A DNA stretch of 64,000 nt. Source: Clavibacter michiganensis. Its GTDB lineage: Bacteria > Actinomycetota > Actinomycetes > Actinomycetales > Microbacteriaceae. The notes under the pieces are model-generated. The model did no database searches and was not told the origin of the DNA. It saw nothing but the letters and a program-made list of their open reading frames with translations. The position numbers and the translations under genes are program-made. This document shows positions 1-9,217 of the stretch, piece after piece. Each line of letters opens with the position of its first letter. Position 1 is the stretch's first letter. The stretch lies in assembly GCA_002150995.1 (NCBI GenBank), contig MDHJ01000001.1, positions 620,001 to 684,000 of the forward strand. The letters run 5' to 3'.

Positions 1-1
1 C

Positions 2-1063
2 GGTCACGACGTCACCGTCTGGACCCTCGGCCGCGATGGCGACCGGGCGTTCTTCCGGGACGTCGACCCCGCCGTCGACGTGCGGGTCGTCCCGTTCGAG
101 CCGCGCGACGGCGAGGGGGTCGGCGGCCGCATCCAGCGATCGATCGCGACCATGCGCGATGCCTTCGCGGCCGCCCGCGTCATGGAGGCGCACGACGTCG
201 TGCACGCGCAGGACTGCATCTCCGCGAACGCGGTGGGTCCGTGCATCCGCACCATCCACCACCTCGACGAGTTCACGACGCCCGAGCTGGTCGCCTGCCA
301 CGACGCCGCCGTCCGCGAGCCCGTCGCCCGGATCTGCGTCTCCGCCGCCGTCGCGGCCGACGTCGCCGTCGGGTGGGGCCTCCACCCCACCGTCATCCCC
401 AACGGGGTCGACGCCGCCCGCTTCCGCCGCGCGTCCGAGGGCGCAGGGACGGAGGCGCGAGCCGCATGGCAGCGGACGCTCGGACGGTACGTGCTCGCCC
501 TCGGCGGCATCGAGCCGCGCAAGGGCAGCATCGACCTCCTCGAGGCCTTCGCGCACCTGCACCGGACGCAGCCCGACGTCCGCCTCGTCTTCGGCGGGGG
601 CGAGACGCTCTTCGACTACCGCGGCTACCGCGCGGACTTCGACGCCCGCGTCACCGAGCTCGGCCTCGACCCCGTGATCCTCGGCGTGGTCGACGACGAG
701 GCGCTCCCGTCCCTCGTCGCCGCGGCCGGCGCCCTCGCCTTCGTGTCCACCAAGGAGGGCTTCGGCCTCGCCGCCATGGAGGCCCTCGCCGCCGGCGTCC
801 CGGTCGTCGCCCGCGACCTGCCCGTGCTGCACGAGGTGTTCGGGTCCACGGTCGCGTACGCGAGCGATCCGGTCACCATCGCGGACGCGCTCGCGACCGC
901 GCTCGCCCGAGGAGGGCCCGGCCCCGAGGCCGGCCGCTCCCTCGCCGCCGCGCACGACTGGGACGACGTGGCCCGCCTCCACGAGGCGTTCTACCGGGCG
1001 GCGGGAGAGGGCGGCGACCATGGTCAGACGATCGATCTCGCGGATCATCACGGCGCTCGCTGA
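2..1063 (+). CDS. Glycosyltransferase family 4, 5'-truncated by window edge
   Basis: The frame is open from base 2, so the true start lies upstream. The visible part is the C-terminal Rossmann half of a GT-B glycosyltransferase: a GGIEPRKG donor-loop motif (about bases 505-530), a VFGGGE strand, and the retaining-GT motif STKEGFGLAAMEALAAGVPV (about 745-805) with the catalytic/nucleotide-binding EGFGL..E residues. Family members use an NDP-sugar donor. The protein resembles the actinobacterial MSMEG_0565-type glycosyltransferase found in Nit1C nitrilase clusters; that subfamily call is from memory. The 3' end overlaps the next gene by 44 bp, which implies co-transcription. Confidence 0.85.
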   Translation, partial: GHDVTVWTLGRDGDRAFFRDVDPAVDVRVVPFEPRDGEGVGGRIQRSIATMRDAFAAARVMEAHDVVHAQDCISANAVGPCIRTIHHLDEFTTPELVACHDAAVREPVARICVSAAVAADVAVGWGLHPTVIPNGVDAARFRRASEGAGTEARAAWQRTLGRYVLALGGIEPRKGSIDLLEAFAHLHRTQPDVRLVFGGGETLFDYRGYRADFDARVTELGLDPVILGVVDDEALPSLVAAAGALAFVSTKEGFGLAAMEALAAGVPVVARDLPVLHEVFGSTVAYASDPVTIADALATALARGGPGPEAGRSLAAAHDWDDVARLHEAFYRAAGEGGDHGQTIDLADHHGAR

Positions 1064-2483
1064 GGCCGACCCCGACCGCGTCGTCGCCGTCGACGACACC
1101 CGGGCCCTCACCGCCCGGCAGCTCGACCTCGACTCGAACCGGCTCGCCCGCGCCTACACCGCCCGGGGCGTCACCCGGGACTCGATGGTGACCCTGGCGC
1201 TCCCGAACACCGTCGAGACGGTCGTCGCCTGCGCGGCCGTCTGGAAGTGCGGCGCGACCCCGCAGCCGATCCGGCTCGGCCTCGCGGACGAGGAACGCGC
1301 CGCGCTCCAGGACCTCGTCCGGCCCGCCCTCGTGCTCGGGATCCCGTCGGCGGATCCCGGCACCCCGTCCCTCCCGGCCGCCTGGACGCCGGATCCCGCC
1401 CTCTCCGACGCCCGGCTCCCGGACGCCTGGGCCCGGTCCTGGAAGGCGCCCACGTCGTCCGGCTCCACCGGCCCCCCCCAAGGTCGTGGTCGCCACGGCT
1501 CCCGCCCTCCTCGACGCCGACGTCCCCGTCGCGTCGTTCCTGCCCCGGGACCAGGTGCAGCTCGTCTCCGGCCCGCTGACCCACTCCGCCGCCTTCACCT
1601 ACGCGTTCCGCGGGCTGATGACCGGGCACCGCCTCATCCTGCTGCCCCGCTTCGACGAGCGGCGGGTGCTGGAGGCCGTCGCCGAGCACCGGGTGACCTG
1701 GGCACTCCTCGTGCCGACGATGCTGCACCGCCTCCTCCGCCTCCCCGCCGAGGTCCGCGACGCGGCGGACCTCACCAGCCTCGAGACCGTCCTGCACCTC
1801 GGCGCCCCGTGCGCGCCGGACCTCAAGCGGCGGTTCATGGAGTGGGTCGGCCCGGAGCGCGTCACCGAGGTCTACGCCGGGAGCGAGTCCAACGGCGTGC
1901 TCAGCATCCGCGGCGACGAGTGGCTCGCGCACCCGGGCAGCGTCGGGCGCCCCTCGGGCGGCACCACCGCGGCCATCCGCGACCCCGACGGGACCGACCT
2001 CCCGACCGGTTCCGTGGGGCGGATCTGGCTCCATCGCGAGGGGACGCGGCGTACCGGTACGTCGGCGGCGACTCGGCCCGCACGGGGGACGGCTGGGACA
2101 CCATCGGCGACCTCGGCCATCTGGACGGCGACGGGTACCTCCACATCGCCGAGCGCGCCGACGACGTGATCCTCCGCGCCGGCACCAACGTGCATCCCAC
2201 CGAGATCGAGCGGGTGCTCGAGGCGCATCCCGCCGTGCGCGGTGCCGTCGCGTTCGGCGTCCCCGACGTCGACCTCGGTCAGCGCATCGAGGCGGTCGTC
2301 GACGCGACCGGCTCGGACGTCACCGAGGAGCGGCTCCTGGCCTGGATCGCGTCCCGGCTCGACGCGTCCCGGAGGCCCGCGGCCGTCCACGTCGTCGCCT
2401 CGCCCGTGCGCGACGACGCGGGCAAGACGAGCCGCCGCGCGTACGCGCGCCGGTACGCCGACCCGGGGGATCAGCGCGGGTAG
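1020..2483 (+). CDS. AMP-dependent acyl-CoA synthetase/ligase (two compensating frameshifts)
   Basis: ANL-superfamily adenylate-forming enzyme that activates a carboxylate with ATP and usually transfers it to CoA. The N-terminal part carries the P-loop-like A3 motif SSGSTGPPK (about 1450-1482). The middle has the GSESNG region and the end has the TIGDLGHLDGDGY, ADDVILRAG and lysine-containing GKTSRR motifs (A7-A10). The reading frame breaks twice. A run of eight C at 1472-1479, where seven would keep GPPKVV, shifts frame. A run of four G near 2039-2042, where five are needed, shifts it back. Both sides match one family, so this is one gene of about 487 codons. The natural substrate is unknown. 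Confidence 0.75.
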   Translation: MVRRSISRIITALAEADPDRVVAVDDTRALTARQLDLDSNRLARAYTARGVTRDSMVTLALPNTVETVVACAAVWKCGATPQPIRLGLADEERAALQDLVRPALVLGIPSADPGTPSLPAAWTPDPALSDARLPDAWARSWKAPTSSGSTGPPQGRGRHGSRPPRRRRPRRVVPAPGPGAARLRPADPLRRLHLRVPRADDRAPPHPAAPLRRAAGAGGRRRAPGDLGTPRADDAAPPPPPPRRGPRRGGPHQPRDRPAPRRPVRAGPQAAVHGVGRPGARHRGLRRERVQRRAQHPRRRVARAPGQRRAPLGRHHRGHPRPRRDRPPDRFRGADLAPSRGDAAYRYVGGDSARTGDGWDTIGDLGHLDGDGYLHIAERADDVILRAGTNVHPTEIERVLEAHPAVRGAVAFGVPDVDLGQRIEAVVDATGSDVTEERLLAWIASRLDASRRPAAVHVVASPVRDDAGKTSRRAYARRYADPGDQRG

Positions 2484-2514
2484 CTCACCGCGGCCCCTGC
2501 GGTCGCGGCGCGCA

Positions 2515-3516
2515 TCAGAGGGCGGTGGCGCGCCAGGCGTCGACCGCGGCGAGCAGCTCGGCCCGGCGGTCCTCCGGCAGGAACGACGCCTCGAAGGAGT
2601 TGCGGGCGAGCAGTGCGAGCCGGTCGTCGTCGAACGCGTGCGCCGCGCGCAGCTGGCGGAGGTTCTCGCCGAGGTAGCCGCCGAAGTACGCGGGGTCGTC
2701 GCTGTTGACGGTCGCGACCACGCCGCGTTCGAGGAGCTCCGGCAGGGCGTGATCGTCGAGGGTCCCGACGACGCCGAGCCGCACGTTGGAGAGCGGGCAG
2801 ACCGTGAGCGGGATCCGCTCGGCGACGAGCCGGTCCACGAGCGCGGGGTCCTCGAGGCAGCGCACCCCGTGGTCCACCCGCTCCACGTGCAGCAGGTCGA
2901 GCGCCTCGTGGACGTAGGCCGGCGGGCCCTCCTCGCCGGCGTGCGCCACGGCGTGGAGGCCGAGCTCCCGGGCGCGCGCGAACACGTCGACGAACAGGGA
3001 CGGCGGGTAGCCGACCTCGGCGGAGTCGAGGCCGACGGCGAGGAGGTCGTGCGCGCGGTGCGCGACGGACTCGAGGGTCGCCATCGCCTCCGCCACGGGC
3101 CGGTCGCGGAGGAAGCTGAGGATGAGGCCGCCCGAGAGGCCGTGGCGAACCCGCGCGTCGCGGAGCGCGTCGAGGAGGCCGTCGATCACGTCGTCGATCG
3201 GGACGCCCCGCATCGTGTGCGCCTGCGGGTCGAACGACATCTCCACGTGGCGGACGCCGTCCGCGGCCGCGCGCTCCAGGTACGCGGCCGCGAGGTCGTG
3301 GAAGTCGCGGCGCGTCCGGAGCACGGCGGTGCACGCGTAGTAGAGGTCGAGGAAGGACTGCAGGTCGGTGAACGCGTAGCGGGAGCGGAGGTCCTCGATG
3401 CCCGCGTACGGCAGCTCGACGCCGTTGCGCTCCGCGAGCTCGAACACCAGCTCGGGCTCGAGCGTCCCCTCGACGTGCAGGTGCAGCTCGGCGGTCGGCG
3501 GGAGCGTGGAGATCAT
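2515..3516 (-). CDS. add: Adenine/adenosine deaminase family protein
   Basis: A 333-residue metal-dependent amidohydrolase that hydrolytically deaminates adenine or adenosine in purine salvage. Visible motifs are the metal-binding HLHVEGTLEPEL near the N-terminus, VAHAGEEGPP mid-protein with the catalytic Glu, RVDHGVR, and NSDDPAYFGGYL carrying the last metal Asp. The HVEGTLEPE signature and the YFGGY ending are closer to the bacterial adenine deaminase subgroup than to classical adenosine deaminase (HLDGSL), so free adenine is a likely substrate. A leaderless promoter box TAGCGT lies 6 nt upstream of the ATG. Confidence 0.88.
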   Translation of the reverse strand: MISTLPPTAELHLHVEGTLEPELVFELAERNGVELPYAGIEDLRSRYAFTDLQSFLDLYYACTAVLRTRRDFHDLAAAYLERAAADGVRHVEMSFDPQAHTMRGVPIDDVIDGLLDALRDARVRHGLSGGLILSFLRDRPVAEAMATLESVAHRAHDLLAVGLDSAEVGYPPSLFVDVFARARELGLHAVAHAGEEGPPAYVHEALDLLHVERVDHGVRCLEDPALVDRLVAERIPLTVCPLSNVRLGVVGTLDDHALPELLERGVVATVNSDDPAYFGGYLGENLRQLRAAHAFDDDRLALLARNSFEASFLPEDRRAELLAAVDAWRATAL

Positions 3517-3555
3517 CCGTCCACGCTAACGGGAGCCCGCTCGTAGGCTCGTCGG

Positions 3556-3819
3556 GTGGAGGCGTTCGAGGTGTCGGTGCGCGGGGAGCGCTGGCGGATC
3601 GTCGAGCGTGCGCCGGCCGAGGCGACGCCGGCGTACGACCTCACCTGGCTGAGCGGGCCGGGCGGCGGTGCGTACGGGTTCACCGTCGGGGGAGGACGGC
3701 TCACGCGCGAGCAGCTGGTCGCGGAGGCGACCGCGTTCGTGGACGGCTTCTCCGAGCCCGGCGGGATCGGCGAGGACTTCCCCGGCTTCGTCCCCGCCCG
3801 CTGCCGCGACGCGGGGTGA
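3556..3819 (+). CDS. Small conserved hypothetical protein
   Basis: An 87-residue soluble protein without a family I recognise. It starts MEAFEVSVRGERWRIVERAP and reads like a compact beta-rich fold ending in a helix, with no signal peptide or membrane segment. The GTG start at 3556 is chosen because a TAGGCT -10 box (3544-3549) ends 6 nt before it, the same leaderless spacing seen at many genes here. The deaminase gene is transcribed divergently from the same 40-bp gap. Confidence 0.7.
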   Translation: MEAFEVSVRGERWRIVERAPAEATPAYDLTWLSGPGGGAYGFTVGGGRLTREQLVAEATAFVDGFSEPGGIGEDFPGFVPARCRDAG

Positions 3820-3884
3820 GTGCCGGAGTGGACCGGGACAGGCGGGACCGCCGCGACGCGCGGGCCGTCTGCGAGCATGGCCGC

Positions 3885-4328
3885 ATGGATGCCCACGCCG
3901 AGCCCGATCTGGTCCCCGAGCTGCTGGTCACCGACCTCGCCGCGAGCCTCGCCTTCTGACGCGACCTCTGCGGCTTCGCCGTGGTCTACGACCGGCCGGC
4001 CGAGGGCTTCGCGTACATCGCGCGCGGCGGCGCGCACCTCATGCTCGAGCAGTCGGGCATCAGCCGGAACTGGGTGACGGGGCCGCTGGAGCGGCCGTTC
4101 GGGCGCGGGATCAACCTCCAGGTCGCCGTCGAGGACGCCGACGTCGTCGCGGAGGCGCTCACCGCGGCGGGCGTCGTGCTCTACCTGGAGCCGGAGACGA
4201 CCTGGTACCGGATCGGCGACGAGGAGGCCGGCGTCCGGCAGCTCCTCGTGCAGGATCCCGACGGCTACCTGGTGCGCTTCCAGTCGTCCATCGGGCGGCG
4301 GCCGGCGCAGGAGCCTCCCGCGGACTGA
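3885..4328 (+). pseudogene. VOC-family (glyoxalase/bleomycin-resistance) protein with in-frame TGA
   Basis: One vicinal-oxygen-chelate domain. The N-terminal strand ELLVTDLAASLAF is followed in frame by TGA (3957-3959), then RDLCGFAVVYDRP and a full domain ending in QDPDGYLVRFQSS. Family members normally read ..ASLAFWRDLCGF here, so TGG has probably become TGA. Without readthrough the product stops after 24 residues. Translation could restart at GTG 3981, giving 115 residues without the first strand. It could be a true nonsense mutation or a base-call error. Confidence 0.7.
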
Positions 4329-4362
4329 CGCGGTCGCGGACGCGGCGGCGGCGGACCGCGGT

Positions 4363-5586
4363 CTACGCCGCGCCCTCCCCTGCGGGGTCGCGGCCGACCG
4401 CCTGCACGACGGCCGCGCCGACCAGCACGAGCAGCACCACCGCCGCCGAGGCCGCGTAGACCCCGCGATACGGCGCGGGGAGGCCGCCGAGCCCGGCGAT
4501 GAGCAGCCCGGCCAGCACGGATCCGACCCGCCGCGTGTTCGTGAACAGGCCGGACGCGAGGCCGGGGTTCGCGAAGGCGTCCTGGAAGACGGTCAGGCCG
4601 ACGCCGGCCACCGACGCGAAGAACCACGCGTTGAGCGGCTGGAGGGCGAGCAGCTGCCACGGCTCCCGGGCGGCCGCCGCGAGCGCGTAGTACGCGATCC
4701 CGCAGGCCCAGCCCGTGCCGAGCAGCACGCGGGTCGACGTCCCCTCGTGCAGCCGCCCCATGATCAGCAGCGCGGGGATCTCCACGAGCGCCGCGGCGCC
4801 CAGCACGATGCCGGCCCAGGCGATCGGCGCGTCCAGGTCGTCGGCGACGAAGAGGGCCAGCACGGTGACGGTCGCGCTGTTCGTGGCCTGCAGCAGGGTG
4901 AACGCCGTCACGACCCGCCACCTGGACCAGCCGCGCAGCTGAGCGAGGAGCGACGGCCGGACCTCGGCCGGGTCGCGCGCGGGTATTGGCCCGCGGCGGC
5001 GGAGGAGGAGCAGGGCGGTGACGACGTTGACGCCGCTGATCCCGAGGAGGAGCAGGAGGGCCGACGGCGTCCCGGCCGCGCCGGTCACGAGCGTCGCGAG
5101 CGGCGGCCCGACCACCCAGGCGGACGAGACGATCGCGCGCGTGCGGATGATCCGGGCGGGCGGCGCCCCCTCGTGGCGCAGCTGCGCGAACAGGAGGGTC
5201 GATCCCACGCCGGGCGGCCCGCCCAGGACGACGAGGGCGATCACCGCGACGGGCAGCGCCGTCGTGACCGTGAGGACGATCACCAGGGCGACCCCCGTGA
5301 CCGCGCAGACCACGAGGGGACGGAGGTAGTCGCTGCGGCGGTCGGCGAAGGTCGGGATCAGCAGCGACGCCACGAATCCGCCCGCGTTGTAGACGCCCAG
5401 GACCACGCCCACCTGCGCGGGGCTGGCGCCGTAGAGCGAGACGAGGAGCACGGCGAGGAGCGGGTTGAGGACGGCGAACTGCAGCGCCCAGGACCACGCG
5501 GCCGTCGGCCACAGGAGCCGCCCCGGGTGCCGCTGCGGCGGGTGCGGGGGATCCCCGTCCGAGCCGCTCCCGCCCGCCGTCGCCAT
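4363..5586 (-). CDS. MFS transporter, sugar-efflux (SET)-like
   Basis: About 407 residues with roughly twelve hydrophobic segments and short polar loops, typical of a major facilitator superfamily exporter. The Arg-rich stretch FADRRSDYLRPL between TM2 and TM3 matches the MFS motif A position. The overall pattern (PTAAWSWALQFAVLNPLLAVLL start, NTRRVGSVLAGLL near TM11) resembles SetA-type sugar efflux proteins. ATG 5586 is preferred over an upstream TTG at 5598. It stands alone, so the substrate cannot be inferred. Confidence 0.8.
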   Translation of the reverse strand: MATAGGSGSDGDPPHPPQRHPGRLLWPTAAWSWALQFAVLNPLLAVLLVSLYGASPAQVGVVLGVYNAGGFVASLLIPTFADRRSDYLRPLVVCAVTGVALVIVLTVTTALPVAVIALVVLGGPPGVGSTLLFAQLRHEGAPPARIIRTRAIVSSAWVVGPPLATLVTGAAGTPSALLLLLGISGVNVVTALLLLRRRGPIPARDPAEVRPSLLAQLRGWSRWRVVTAFTLLQATNSATVTVLALFVADDLDAPIAWAGIVLGAAALVEIPALLIMGRLHEGTSTRVLLGTGWACGIAYYALAAAAREPWQLLALQPLNAWFFASVAGVGLTVFQDAFANPGLASGLFTNTRRVGSVLAGLLIAGLGGLPAPYRGVYAASAAVVLLVLVGAAVVQAVGRDPAGEGAA

Positions 5587-5759
5587 GACGCCACTCAAGC
5601 GGGTTCCGGGCGGGGGCGCCAGTGCCGCCTGCGGGGTCGCCTCGCCCGCGGCGCACCCGGCCGACCGTGCGGTGATCCGCGAGGCCGCGCGCTTCCCGGC
5701 GTGCCGAGGCGGTCGTAGGCTGCGGACCAGGCGGCCCCGACCGCCCGGAGGAGGCGACG

Positions 5760-6199
5760 ATGACGCGCACGGTGCGGTTCGACCACGTGGGGATCACGGT
5801 CCGGGACCTCGGGGGGCGATCGCGTTCTTCGTGTCGCTCGGCCTGGAGGTCGAGGGGCGCACGGTCGTGGAGGGCGGCTTCATCGACACGGTGACGGGCA
5901 TCCCGGACGCCCGGTCGGAGATCGCGATGCTGCGGACCCCCGAGGGCGGCACGGCCGTGGAGCTGTCCTCGTTCGCGCGGCCCGACGCGGTGCCCGGGTC
6001 GCCGCGTGCGCTCGCCAACGAGCTCGGGATCCGCAGCGTGGCCTTCGAGGTCGACGGGCTGGCGGCGCGCGTCGCGGCGCTCGCCGCGGACGGCTACGGG
6101 CTGGTCGGCGGGATCGGCGAGCACGAGGGCGTCTGGCGGATGGCCTACGTGCGCGGCCCCGAGGGCATCACGGTGGCGCTCGCGGAGCGCATCGGCTGA
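5760..6199 (+). CDS. VOC-family protein (single frameshift)
   Basis: The start MTRTVRFDHVGITVRDLG gives the first VOC beta strand with a metal-ligand His. The frame then breaks in a run of six G at about 5811-5816. Adding one G continues directly into IAFFVSLGLEVEGRTVVEGG and on to GPEGITVALAERIG. The restored protein of about 146 residues is a standard two-repeat VOC domain with a terminal Glu ligand. It was probably intact in the organism. ATG 5760 follows GGAGGCGACG, an acceptable ribosome binding site. Confidence 0.75.
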
Positions 6200-6218
6200 G
6201 GTCGGTGCGCGGAGCGGC

Positions 6219-6580
6219 TCAGGAGCCGTCGCCCGCGAGCGGGCCGCCGCCATCGAGCCGGGCGACGATGGCGCGGAGGGCGTCCGCCTCGATGCGCAGG
6301 GCGTCGGCGCCGCGGGAGGTGAGGGCGACCCAGGCCTTGCTGCGGCGGCCGTCGTAGCCGCGGCGCGTGGTCACGTAGCCGGCGCTCGACAGGACCTCGA
6401 GGTGCCGCCGAGGTTCCCGTCGGTGAGGTCGAGGGCGCCCTTGAGGAACCGGAAGTCGGCCTCGCCGGCCTCCAGCAGCACGGTCAGGATCCCGAGGCGG
6501 GTGCGCTGGTGCACGGCGTCGTCCAGCGACCGGAAGGCGGCGGCGTGGTCGGGGGCCGCCTCGGGCGTGGGGTCAGGCAC
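6219..6580 (-). CDS. Winged-helix transcriptional regulator, transcriptional repressor type (single frameshift)
   Basis: The GTG start gives VPDPTPEAAPDHAAAFRSLDD, then HQRTRLGILTVLLEAGEADF and FLKGALDLTDGNLG, the helix-turn-helix of a MarR/ArsR-like 'winged helix DNA-binding domain' (PF13601 style). A missing base near 6405 shifts frame. Restored, the protein reads RHLEVLSSAGYVTTRRGYDG and continues to a stop at 6219, giving the beta wing and C-terminal helix of a roughly 120-residue regulator. The gene overlaps the upstream membrane-protein gene by 8 bp, so the pair is probably one transcript, as is usual for this family. Confidence 0.75.
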
Positions 6581-7157
6581 GCGGCGCCCGCGTGATCCGG
6601 TCCTCCCGGCGCCAGGCGAGGAGCCCCATGCCGAGCACCGCGAACCCGATGATCAGGAGCACGACGTCGTCCGCCGACGCGCGGATGAGCGGGTCGCCGG
6701 TGACGAACCGGCCGTAGGGCGCGATGGCGTCCTCGAGGAGCGGGCGGCTGAGGGGGATGGCGACGACCGCGACGACCGCGCCGGTGATCCACTGCCGCCG
6801 GTCCTCCAGGCGCCACCCGACCGCGAACAGCAGCACGCCGAGGAGGAACGCGGGTCCGAGCAGGAGCGGCACGATGACGAGGGTCGCGGCGCCGCACGCG
6901 ACGAGCACCACGACGCCGAGGCGCTCCCGGCCCATGCCGAGGCCCTGGCGGGCGGAGACGACCCGCAGGGCCAGCCAGAGGACGAGCGCCGCGAGGACCG
7001 TGACCACGGATCCGGACACCGGGCCGGCGACCGGCAGCGCGCTGCCGACGAGGAGCGCGACCAGCGCCACGGCCGCGCCGACGACGATGAGGGGGATCGA
7101 GGACACGCGTCGCAGGGCGTGCACGCGCTCGTGGAGGTCGATCGTGCGGGTCGTCAT
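6573..7157 (-). CDS. Multi-pass membrane protein of unknown function
   Basis: 194 residues with about six hydrophobic segments (for example SIPLIVVGAAVALVALLVG and LVACGAATLVIVPLLLG). No catalytic motif is visible. ATG 7157 is chosen because GGAGGAG lies 5 nt upstream. The 3' end overlaps the start of the winged-helix regulator gene, an arrangement in which the regulator often controls its partner. The gap upstream holds a GCAGAG-rich repeat pair (7186-7211) with CTCTGCGACGCAGAG, a likely autoregulatory operator. Confidence 0.75.
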   Translation of the reverse strand: MTTRTIDLHERVHALRRVSSIPLIVVGAAVALVALLVGSALPVAGPVSGSVVTVLAALVLWLALRVVSARQGLGMGRERLGVVVLVACGAATLVIVPLLLGPAFLLGVLLFAVGWRLEDRRQWITGAVVAVVAIPLSRPLLEDAIAPYGRFVTGDPLIRASADDVVLLIIGFAVLGMGLLAWRREDRITRAPRA

Positions 7158-7197
7158 GGTGCTCCTCCGTCGGTCGCTCTGTGATGCAGAGCCTCTC

Positions 7198-7212
7198 ACT
7201 CTGCGACGCAGA
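7198..7212. promoter_or_regulatory. Inverted repeat operator upstream of membrane/regulator pair
   Basis: ACTCTGCGACGCAGAGC contains the perfect arms CTCTGCG and CGCAGAG. A related half-site TGATGCAGAGCC lies just upstream at 7181-7195. The position 40 bp before the ATG at 7157 fits an operator for the co-transcribed winged-helix protein. That assignment is inference from position only. Confidence 0.45.
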
Positions 7213-7295
7213 GCGCAATGGGAGGAGGGCGGTCGAGGGCCGTGACGGCGGTGCGCGGCTCGCGATCGGAGCGACGCGCGGAGGCGGCGCGCCGG

Positions 7296-7946
7296 CTAGG
7301 GCGCGGGCTCGCCCGCCGGGCCGGACGGGGCATCGGCTCCGACGCCGGCCGCGGGCTCGCCCTCCCAGGACTCGAGCTGCCAGTCCGCGCCGGATCCGAC
7401 GAGGACGACGACGCCCGTGTTCTCGAGCGGGTGGTCGGCGACGAAGGCCGCGTCGACGCCGTGCGCGCGGAGGCCCGTCCACGAGCGGATGGCGGCGCCG
7501 TGGCTGACGAGCGCGACCGTGCCGTGCCCCGAGGCCTCCGCCTCGGCGACGACGGCGTCGAACCGGGCCGCGAACCCGCGCCCCGTCTCGCCGCCGGCCA
7601 GGCGCAGGTCGTGCTCGCCGTCGACCCACCGGACCATCGTCTCGACGTACTCCGTGACGGCCGCCCGGTCGCCGCGCATCTCGAGGTCGCCGGAGGAGAT
7701 CTCGCGGATCCCCGCGCTCTCGACCGGCGTGAGGCCGAGCGCCCGCGCGAGCGGCGCGGCCGTCTCGTGCGTGCGCCGCATGCTGGAGACGTGGATCCGG
7801 CCGATGTCCTCGCCCTGGAGCGCACCCGGCAGCAGCGACGCCTGGGTGCGGCCGAGCTCGGTGAGCCCGGGGCCGGGGATGCGGGTGTCGAGGAGGCCGG
7901 CGACGTTCGAGCTCGTCTGGCCGTGGCGGATCAGGATCAGGCGCAT
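7296..7946 (-). CDS. Histidine phosphatase family protein (phosphoglycerate mutase-like)
   Basis: 216 residues opening with LILIRHGQTSSNVAG. This RHG motif supplies the phospho-accepting His, and the second catalytic His is in ALVSHGAAIRSW at about residue 155. SSMRRTHETA carries the conserved Arg. Such enzymes are broad phosphomonoesterases or mutases, and the natural substrate is not evident. A TAGCGT box 7 nt before the ATG suggests a leaderless mRNA. The C-terminal tail of about 15 residues is low-complexity. Confidence 0.88.
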   Translation of the reverse strand: MRLILIRHGQTSSNVAGLLDTRIPGPGLTELGRTQASLLPGALQGEDIGRIHVSSMRRTHETAAPLARALGLTPVESAGIREISSGDLEMRGDRAAVTEYVETMVRWVDGEHDLRLAGGETGRGFAARFDAVVAEAEASGHGTVALVSHGAAIRSWTGLRAHGVDAAFVADHPLENTGVVVLVGSGADWQLESWEGEPAAGVGADAPSGPAGEPAP

Positions 7947-8003
7947 GACCCCGACGCTACCGGGAGGCGCCGCGCGCCTTGGGGGCGGCGTGGCGCCCGG
8001 GCG

Positions 8004-9217
8004 TCAGAACCGCACGGGGAACGCGTCGCGGCGCCCGCGGAGCGTGAGGAGGAGGGCCACGACGCCGAAGCCGACCATCACGCCGGGCAGCACGAGCGCG
8101 TCCGTCCGAGAGAGGAGGCCCGCGCCCAGGATGCCGGCGGCGAAGATCGCGACGTTGAAGGCCACGGGGAGGAACGAGTTCGCGACGTCCGCGTCGTCGC
8201 CGCCCGCGGTCGTCAGCGCCGCCTGCATCTGCGCCGACGAGCCGCCGAAGGCGAGGCCCCACAGCACGGCCGCCGCGAGCACCGCGGGGGCGGAGGCGCC
8301 GCCCGCCAGGAGGACCACGCCCGCGAGGACGAAGACGGCGACGCTGCCGTGCACGACCGGGCGCGGGTGCCGGTCGAGGAGCGCGCCGGTGAGGGCGATG
8401 CCGCCGATGGACGCGACCCCGTAGACGAGGAGCGTCACATCGGCGCCCAGGCCGGAGCCGCCCGCGCGGAGGTACGGCGCGATGTAGGTGTAGAGGGTGT
8501 TGTGGCCGACCATCCACGCGGCGATGACGGCGAGGATCATCGCGATGCCGGGGATGCGGATCACCCGGCGGAGCGGCAGGCGCACCGCGGCGGGGACCGC
8601 GGGCGCGTCCGGCACGACGGTGAGGACCAGGGCGAGGACCACGACGCCGAGGAGGCTGAGCCCCGCGAAGGACCAGCGCCAGTCGAGGGCCGTGCCGAGG
8701 AATGCCCCGAGCGGCGTGCCGAAGGCGAAGCCGACCGGTGCGCCGGCCGAGACGATCGCGAGGGAGAGGCCCGCCCGGTCGGGCGGGCTGATGCGGCGCC
8801 CGTAGGCGGCGAGCATGCCCCAGATGGTGCCGGAGAACGCGCCGGCGACGAACCGGGAGGCGAGCGCGACGCCGATGCCGGGGGACAGCGCGGTGACCGC
8901 GTTCGCCAGGACGAGGCCCACGAGGGCGACGGCCAGGAGCGGCCGACGGCGGATGCCGCGCGTCAGGGTGATGGCCGGCACGGTGACGATGACCGTGCCG
9001 AGCGCGTAGGCGCTGATGAGCAGCCCGACGCTGCCCTCGTCGGTGCCGAGGCCGCCGGCCATGACGGGGAGGAGGCCGGCGGGCATCGTCTCCATCGCGA
9101 CCAGGATGAAGCCCGTCGTCGCGAGGACGACGAGGGAGACGAGCGGCAGCCGGCGGATCGGGGCGCCAGGCGCCGATGCGGGCGCGGCGCCGCGGACGGG
9201 GGCGGTGGGGACGTCAT
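8004..9217 (-). CDS. MFS transporter, AraJ/drug-arabinose exporter type (probable 5' frameshift)
   Basis: About 12 TM segments. LVVLATTGFILVAMETMPAGLLPVMAG starts TM1, and GTPLGAFLG and LRRVIRIPGIAMIL flank the central loop. It resembles AraJ/YdhP-type exporters of small molecules. The long frame extends to an ATG at 9266 without a Shine-Dalgarno. ATG 9217 has GAGAGG 7 nt upstream, and adding one C to the CCCC run at about 9206-9209 gives MTSPTAPVRGAAPASAPG in the correct frame, so 9217 is the likelier start. It lies downstream of, and in the same direction as, an XRE regulator gene. Confidence 0.8.
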
